DNA of 64,000 nucleotides, taken from positions 868,001 through 932,000 of the forward strand of contig NZ_CP064787.1 of the NCBI RefSeq assembly GCF_017094505.1. Reading direction: 5' to 3'. Below, one piece after another: positions 60,184 to 64,000 of this stretch. The DNA comes from Halapricum desulfuricans. Its GTDB lineage: Archaea > Halobacteriota > Halobacteria > Halobacteriales > Haloarculaceae. The notes below the pieces were generated by a model. It ran no database searches. It was not told the origin of the DNA and saw only the letters and a program-made list of their open reading frames with translations. A program made the translations under genes and the position numbers. Numbering within the stretch: position 1 is the first letter of the stretch; each line of letters opens with the position of its first letter.

Positions 60184-60441
60184 ATGCGAATCCGGACTGA
60201 CGGTGACAAGGGCCACCGCATGCGAACGATCGAGAGTGCGGCCGACTTCTGGGACTGTAACAAGACGCGAGCGCTGCTATTGAGTGCTGATCTCGCGCCG
60301 CGGCTCGTCCCGCGGATCGAGCGCGTGCTAGAGCGCGAGGATTTGACGCTCGAGCAGCGCCGGGAGATCGCCGAGACGCTGTCGGTCCCCGGGACGCTGT
60401 CGGTCGAGGTCGAGCACCAGGTCGACGTCGAAGCCGAGTGA
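60184..60441 (+). CDS. Small plasmid/provirus protein (DUF7692-like)
   Basis: An 85-residue acidic protein, MRIRTDGDKGHRMRTIESAADFWDCNKTRALLLSADLAPRLVPRIERVL, a pattern I associate with small provirus proteins (ribbon-helix-helix-like start, then helices). ATG 60184; TTTTATATATCC at 60111-60122 would give a leader of about 40 nt. GATCCCC/GGGGATC (60442-60465) follows the stop as a possible terminator. Confidence 0.65.
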   Translation: MRIRTDGDKGHRMRTIESAADFWDCNKTRALLLSADLAPRLVPRIERVLEREDLTLEQRREIAETLSVPGTLSVEVEHQVDVEAE

Positions 60442-60478
60442 TCCCCACCCGCATGCGGGGGGATCAAAAAAGCGTTAG

Positions 60479-60895
60479 TTACGGAATCTCGTAAGAGCCG
60501 ATCGTGCTTGAGGAGTCGCCACCGTCCGACTCCCAGACGACACGGATCGTCTCACCGCTATCGGCATTCTTATAGTCTACTGAGCCGATCACATCACCGG
60601 ATTTGTACGACGAATCCGTGTTAATAGTCTTGTTCACGGAGAGGTCGCCACCGCTAAGTTTCAAATTGAGATTGTTACCTTCGAGCGTATCACCACTTTG
60701 GTGGACGACAGTTACTGTTGACCCATCGTCATCAAAGTCGAGCGTCGCCGTCGGTGTCGTGTTCGTTGTATCGCCCAGTCCGAGCACGAACGACGCGATG
60801 ACGGCCGCCAGGATCACCGTGATCGCGACCATCAGAATCACGCCGATCACCGGACTTACCGCGTCGTCGTCGGTGAAGAGTTCTTTCAGTTTCAT
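60479..60895 (-). CDS. PilA-like type IV pilin
   Basis: A 138-residue pilin. FTDDDAVSPVIGVILMVAITVILAAVIASFVLGLG is the canonical haloarchaeal PilA H-domain with the PibD cleavage context, followed by an acidic beta domain (TATLDFDDDGSTVTVVHQSGDTLEGNNLNLKLSGG). PilA H-domains are normally chromosomal adhesion pilins; finding one inside a provirus is unusual. Stop at 60479 is followed on the minus strand by a T6 run (60466-60471), a likely terminator. ATG 60895 chosen. Confidence 0.88.
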   Translation of the reverse strand: MKLKELFTDDDAVSPVIGVILMVAITVILAAVIASFVLGLGDTTNTTPTATLDFDDDGSTVTVVHQSGDTLEGNNLNLKLSGGDLSVNKTINTDSSYKSGDVIGSVDYKNADSGETIRVVWESDGGDSSSTIGSYEIP

Positions 60896-60904
60896 TGTAT
60901 TTCC

Positions 60905-60923
60905 CGCACGCTTGCTGCGTGCG
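60905..60923 (-). promoter_or_regulatory. Leader hairpin of pilA-like gene
   Basis: CGCACGC/GCGTGCG (60905-60911, 60917-60923) with loop TTGCT, 10 nt upstream of the ATG and about 25 nt downstream of TTTTATA (60949-60955, minus strand). It would form in the mRNA and could hide or present the start. Confidence 0.6.
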
Positions 60924-60972
60924 TAACCGATCAATTACCTCCAGGGGGTATAAAATCTATGGACCGTCTGAT

Positions 60973-61072
60973 GTTTCCAGGGTGTTTTCAGAACAAGAGA
61001 GGACCGTTTCCAGATCTGAAAGTGACTTGCTCGTGCCCGACTTTCTCGGTCACTATCCGTGAGAATCTGGAA
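60973..61072. other. TTTCCAG motifs near orc1: origin candidate
   Basis: GTTTCCAG occurs at 60973-60980 and 61006-61013, and CTGGAA (reverse) at 61067-61072; AGTGAC/GTCACT flank part of it (61021-61056). TTTCCA...GGAAA-type motifs are the core of haloarchaeal origin recognition boxes, and archaeal origins lie next to orc1/cdc6 genes. The G-tract part of a full box is not evident. The wider spacer 60924-61227 has no gene. Confidence 0.35.
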
Positions 61073-61227
61073 GCCACTATTCTCAGTCGTGAAATCAGCC
61101 GCGTGAAAAGGTGATGCGCTGGCGTGCGCACCACAAGTGATCAACAAACTGTCTTTCGACAGCGTGCGGGTTAGGGCCATTCCAGGCCCGTCAGACAGAT
61201 GTCGCGCAAGCGTAAAATAGATTATGG

Positions 61228-61374
61228 TTAGACCGTCGCGACGATGTGAAAGCCCGTGCCGCGCGGGACGGCCTCGCGGAGTTGCAGGAGCGAGCGGGCG
61301 AGCGTGGCCTCGAGCGTCCGCGCATTATGCGGGCTCGTGCCCGGGCGAGTGAAATCAACCACTTTCACTTTCAC
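61228..61374 (-). CDS. 48-residue conserved-looking protein, possibly truncated
   Basis: From GTG 61374: VKVKVVDFTRPGTSPHNART, then LEATLARSLLQLREAVPRGTGFHIVATV. The reading is coherent (beta strand, two helices, strand) with strong third-position GC. The frame stays open upstream for about 18 more sensible codons (SPVQGEFLKLSAGTD) with no start codon, so the 5' end may have been lost or a non-standard start is used. Divergent from orc1 by 47 bp. Confidence 0.6.
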   Translation of the reverse strand: MKVKVVDFTRPGTSPHNARTLEATLARSLLQLREAVPRGTGFHIVATV

Positions 61375-61421
61375 ATCGGTGCCGGCGGACAGTTTTAGGA
61401 ACTCGCCTTGGACTGGCGAGT

Positions 61422-62423
61422 ATGATCACGGACGCTCGCGCACTCCGCCCGGAGTACGTTCCGCAGGACCTGCACCACCGAGACGGCCAGATCGACCACC
61501 TGTCTTCGATCCTCGAGCCGGTCACGTACGGCGAGCCGGCGGAGAACATCTGCATTCACGGCCCGTCCGGAGCCGGCAAGACCACGATCGCCAAGCACAC
61601 CCTCAGGCTCCTCGAGGCCCAGACGCTCGGCGTCCGCTGGGGCTACGTCAACTGCATGGCTGACACTGGCTCCGGTGTCCTCTACGAACTCGCGCGCGAC
61701 GTCAGCCTCGGTGCCGATCTCCGGCGTGAGGGATTCTACCGTGGGGTCGCCTTCGACCGCCTTCGCGGGAGCGACGACCAGATTATCGCCGTCCTCGACG
61801 AGGTCGACGTCCTCGACGATGCCCAGATCCTGCTCTCGCTGTACGAGATCCCGAACGTCTCGATCGTCACGATCACCGTCGACGAGTCCGAGTGGCTCTC
61901 CGAGCTCGATCCCCGCGCCGAATCGCGCTTCCGGAGCGCCGAGCCGGTCCACCTGGAAGCCTACGACTTTGGTGAACTCGTCGACATTCTCGACAGCCGC
62001 GTCGCTCACGGTATGATCGCCTCGCGCGTCGACGACGCTGCAGTCAGACACATCGCGGATCTCGCCGCCGGCGACGCTCGCCATGGGATCGCGCTGCTCC
62101 GGCGTGCGGCTCGCCACGTCGAAGAGTCCGATCGGAAGCGGCTGACCACCGAGGTCGTCGACACGATCGTCGACGAGGCCGAGGCCGACATGCGCGAGCG
62201 TCGCGTGCGCTCGCTGGGCACCCACCAGCGCATCCTCTACGAGATTATCGCGAACGCCGGCGAGATCGCCTCGAGCGAGCTGCACGAGCAGTACGAACAG
62301 CAAGCCCAGAACCCGAAAGCGACGAGCACCCGCCGGAAGTACCTCGCGAGCCTCCAGCGCTACGATCTGGTCGTCAAGGAGGGGAACGGGCGTGGGACCA
62401 CGTATCGACTAGACTCTTTTTGA
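61422..62423 (+). CDS. orc: Orc1/Cdc6-family replication initiator
   Basis: A 333-residue AAA+ initiator. PEYVPQDLHHRDGQIDHL is the family's start motif, Walker A GPSGAGKT is at 47-54, Walker B is IIAVLDEVDVLDD, sensor-like ITVDESEWLSELDPRAESRF follows, and the C-terminal winged helix contains LHEQYEQQAQNPKATSTRRKYLASLQRYDLV. Shorter than main chromosomal Orc1 (around 400 residues), as in plasmid or provirus copies. It is the last gene before the CRISPR array. Confidence 0.92.
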   Translation: MITDARALRPEYVPQDLHHRDGQIDHLSSILEPVTYGEPAENICIHGPSGAGKTTIAKHTLRLLEAQTLGVRWGYVNCMADTGSGVLYELARDVSLGADLRREGFYRGVAFDRLRGSDDQIIAVLDEVDVLDDAQILLSLYEIPNVSIVTITVDESEWLSELDPRAESRFRSAEPVHLEAYDFGELVDILDSRVAHGMIASRVDDAAVRHIADLAAGDARHGIALLRRAARHVEESDRKRLTTEVVDTIVDEAEADMRERRVRSLGTHQRILYEIIANAGEIASSELHEQYEQQAQNPKATSTRRKYLASLQRYDLVVKEGNGRGTTYRLDSF

Positions 62424-62514
62424 ATACCGTGAAACACAGATATCTATATGAGAACTGTGAGGTAGTCCGTTTGGAATCTGTTTCGCTACAACTGTTCGTT
62501 GGGTGGCGTTGACC

Positions 62515-64000
62515 GCTTCAATCCCTCAAGGGTTCGTCTGGAACCGTCTTGCTTCGGTGATGCGTCCGGGTAACTGTCGCGGCTTCAATCCCTCAAGGGT
62601 TCGTCTGGAACGCCGGACCACACGTTCAGATCGAAGTCGTCGATGAGCTTCAATCCCTCAAGGGTTCGTCTGGAACCATCTTGGCCTCCGTCGAACTCGG
62701 ACAGTTGGCGGTTGCTTCAATCCCTCAAGGGTTCGTCTGGAACGCTACATAGGCCAATATGTCTTGCCAACGGACGGGCTTCAATCCCTCAAGGGTTCGT
62801 CTGGAACACTCCAAGGCAACGGCGAGAACACCGATAACGGACAGCTTCAATCCCTCAAGGGTTCGTCTGGAACTGGCTGGCTCGAGGCGAAGGTTCGAAG
62901 CCGAAATCGCTTCAATCCCTCAAGGGTTCGTCTGGAACCACTAGATCGGGCGGATCTTCGGGCGTGTGAAACTCGCTTCAATCCCTCAAGGGTTCGTCTG
63001 GAACGCCTGGAACCCGGACCCGCTGACGATGCTCAAGTTGCTTCAATCCCTCAAGGGTTCGTCTGGAACGCCGTCAGGAAGGCCTGAAAGGGCGTTTTTC
63101 GTGAGGCTTCAATCCCTCAAGGGTTCGTCTGGAACCGTTAGGCGATACTGTTGGTCAGGTCGGCGAAGTGGCGCTTCAATCCCTCAAGGGTTCGTCTGGA
63201 ACCGTTTCACGAGCGATCACCCGAGGTAGCTGAGCGTGCTTCAATCCCTCAAGGGTTCGTCTGGAACAACGGAATTGCACCGTTCTCCGTCTACTGTGGG
63301 CAGCTTCAATCCCTCAAGGGTTCGTCTGGAACCCGAACGACGGGTCGAGTGGCATGATCCGGTCTTTGCTTCAATCCCTCAAGGGTTCGTCTGGAACTCG
63401 CGGCGTGGCAACGCGACCACCCCGAGTTCGACGCTTCAATCCCTCAAGGGTTCGTCTGGAACTGCGTCGATGTAGGCCACACCCTTCCGCTCAACCTCGC
63501 TTCAATCCCTCAAGGGTTCGTCTGGAACTCTTTTTCAGTCCACTCTGTCGACCCGTTGTGTGTCGCTTCAATCCCTCAAGGGTTCGTCTGGAACCTTGGT
63601 CAGTCCTCTCCACACGCTCTAATTCATCCTGCTTCAATCCCTCAAGGGTTCGTCTGGAACACCCCGCTCTCCCGAACGGTTACCCCCGCGTCCGGCGCTT
63701 CAATCCCTCAAGGGTTCGTCTGGAACGCGTGCTCTGCAACTGCTCGTCCCGTCGTCTTGTGCTTCAATCCCTCAAGGGTTCGTCTGGAACTGGCGCGGTG
63801 CTCGCAGTGTACCTTCCTCATCCTTGCTTCAATCCCTCAAGGGTTCGTCTGGAACTACCGCCGGGCAACGATAGCGGCACACTCCGGACAGCTTCAATCC
63901 CTCAAGGGTTCGTCTGGAACCCGGACAGGTACGGCTCCCATCCCGACAGGCTCGCGCTTCAATCCCTCAAGGGTTCGTCTGGAACGACGTTTTCCGAGGC
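62515..64000 (-). CRISPR. CRISPR array, 23 repeats, continues past window
   Basis: Twenty-three identical 30-nt repeats (first 62515-62544, last 63956-63985) and 22 complete spacers of 34-37 nt, with a 23rd cut by the edge. On the plus strand each repeat starts GCTTCAATCC and ends GTCTGGAAC; on the minus strand it ends ATTGAAGC, the 5' crRNA handle of haloarchaeal type I-B systems, so transcription is leftward and the leader lies beyond 64000. The spacers seen are thus the oldest. No cas gene is in the window. Confidence 0.97.

Larger units (their letters stand above)
47629..62423. mobile_element. Putative pleolipovirus-like provirus/integrated plasmid (right border unfixed)
   Basis: Begins at the 3' end of tRNA-Trp, a classic integration site. 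It contains a pleolipovirus-type structural module (53963-59210), a plasmid-like early cluster (47698-49995), an Orc1/Cdc6 gene, hairpins and several AT-rich accessory genes. No integrase and no duplicate of the tRNA 3' end were found to 64000. The end given is the stop of orc1 and is a guess; the element could stop near 61230 or be a mosaic. Confidence 0.6.

Noticed and set aside
60442-60471. GATCCCC/GGGGATC hairpin followed by A6 as a rho-independent-like terminator for the 60184-60441 gene
   Set aside because: The run is A on the plus strand; it serves better as a T6 terminator for the leftward pilin gene, so only that was noted.
62939-62974. Spacer with a 13-nt match (ACACGCCCGAAGA on the minus strand) to the provirus NTPase gene near 54224-54236
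   Set aside because: Both read T-P-E-D in the same frame, but similarity stops on both sides. A 13-nt match is likely enough by chance for 22 spacers against a 15-kb GC-rich element.
62519-63475. Open frames through the CRISPR array containing SLKGSSGT or NPSRVRLE repeats
   Set aside because: These are translations of the 30-nt repeat, not proteins.

Overview
The window is chromosomal DNA of a halophilic archaeon (class Halobacteria). The evidence is high GC with a third-position G/C bias, acidic proteomes, abundant ATGA/GTGA/TAATG start-stop overlaps, TATA boxes about 25 nt upstream of leaderless starts, Tat signals, and haloarchaeal markers: ubiquitin-like SAMP2, CheF, a split GMP synthetase (GuaA-B), archaeal RfcS with an intein, an intron-containing tRNA-Trp, DUF5794/DUF5795-type proteins and an 'ATTGAAGC'-handle CRISPR. 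The genus cannot be fixed from this window alone.

Region 1 (1-21 kb) is housekeeping: an MBL hydrolase, rfcS with a 701-residue intein in its P-loop, a hairpin-repeat array, samp2, acetyltransferases, a phosphohexomutase, regulators, an Hrq1/MrfA-type helicase, and a transglutaminase-DUF58-membrane protein operon facing a MoxR ATPase. A large TFB-like cyclin-fold protein closes this part. Region 2 (21.5-23.5 kb) looks like a composite mobile unit: two ~170-bp inverted-ended repeats and a 10-bp direct repeat enclose one PAS histidine kinase. Region 3 (23.5-47.4 kb) returns to core functions: pyrG, guaA-B, a degenerate GHMP kinase, a CoA-disulfide-reductase-like flavoprotein, a glutaredoxin/Prx-like pair, CheF, a pilin, RtcB, LctP, glycerate kinase, an SDR, Nudix, CinA, PHP and several small zinc-binding proteins.

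Region 4 (47.45-62.4 kb) starts at an intron-containing tRNA-Trp and reads as an integrated element. A rightward cluster of overlapping small genes leads into a 585-residue protein. A leftward structural module follows the gene order of pleolipoviruses: small zinc protein, four-helix membrane protein (VP3-like), signal-peptide/TM protein, 569-residue spike-like protein (VP4-like), two membrane proteins (ORF6/ORF7-like) and a P-loop NTPase (VP8-like). Inserted around them are two Tat-exported proteins with a duplicated structured upstream region, an HNH-associated-repeat protein, an AT-rich PrsW-like protein, a PilA-like pilin and an Orc1/Cdc6 protein. No integrase and no second att copy were found, so the right border is not fixed.

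Region 5 (62.5-64 kb) is the leader-distal part of a CRISPR array: 23 identical 30-nt repeats running off the right edge, with no cas genes in view. One spacer (63203-63237) matches the end of the provirus VP3-like gene at 20 of 22 positions on its seed side. Both differences are synonymous, so the array remembers a relative of the resident provirus.
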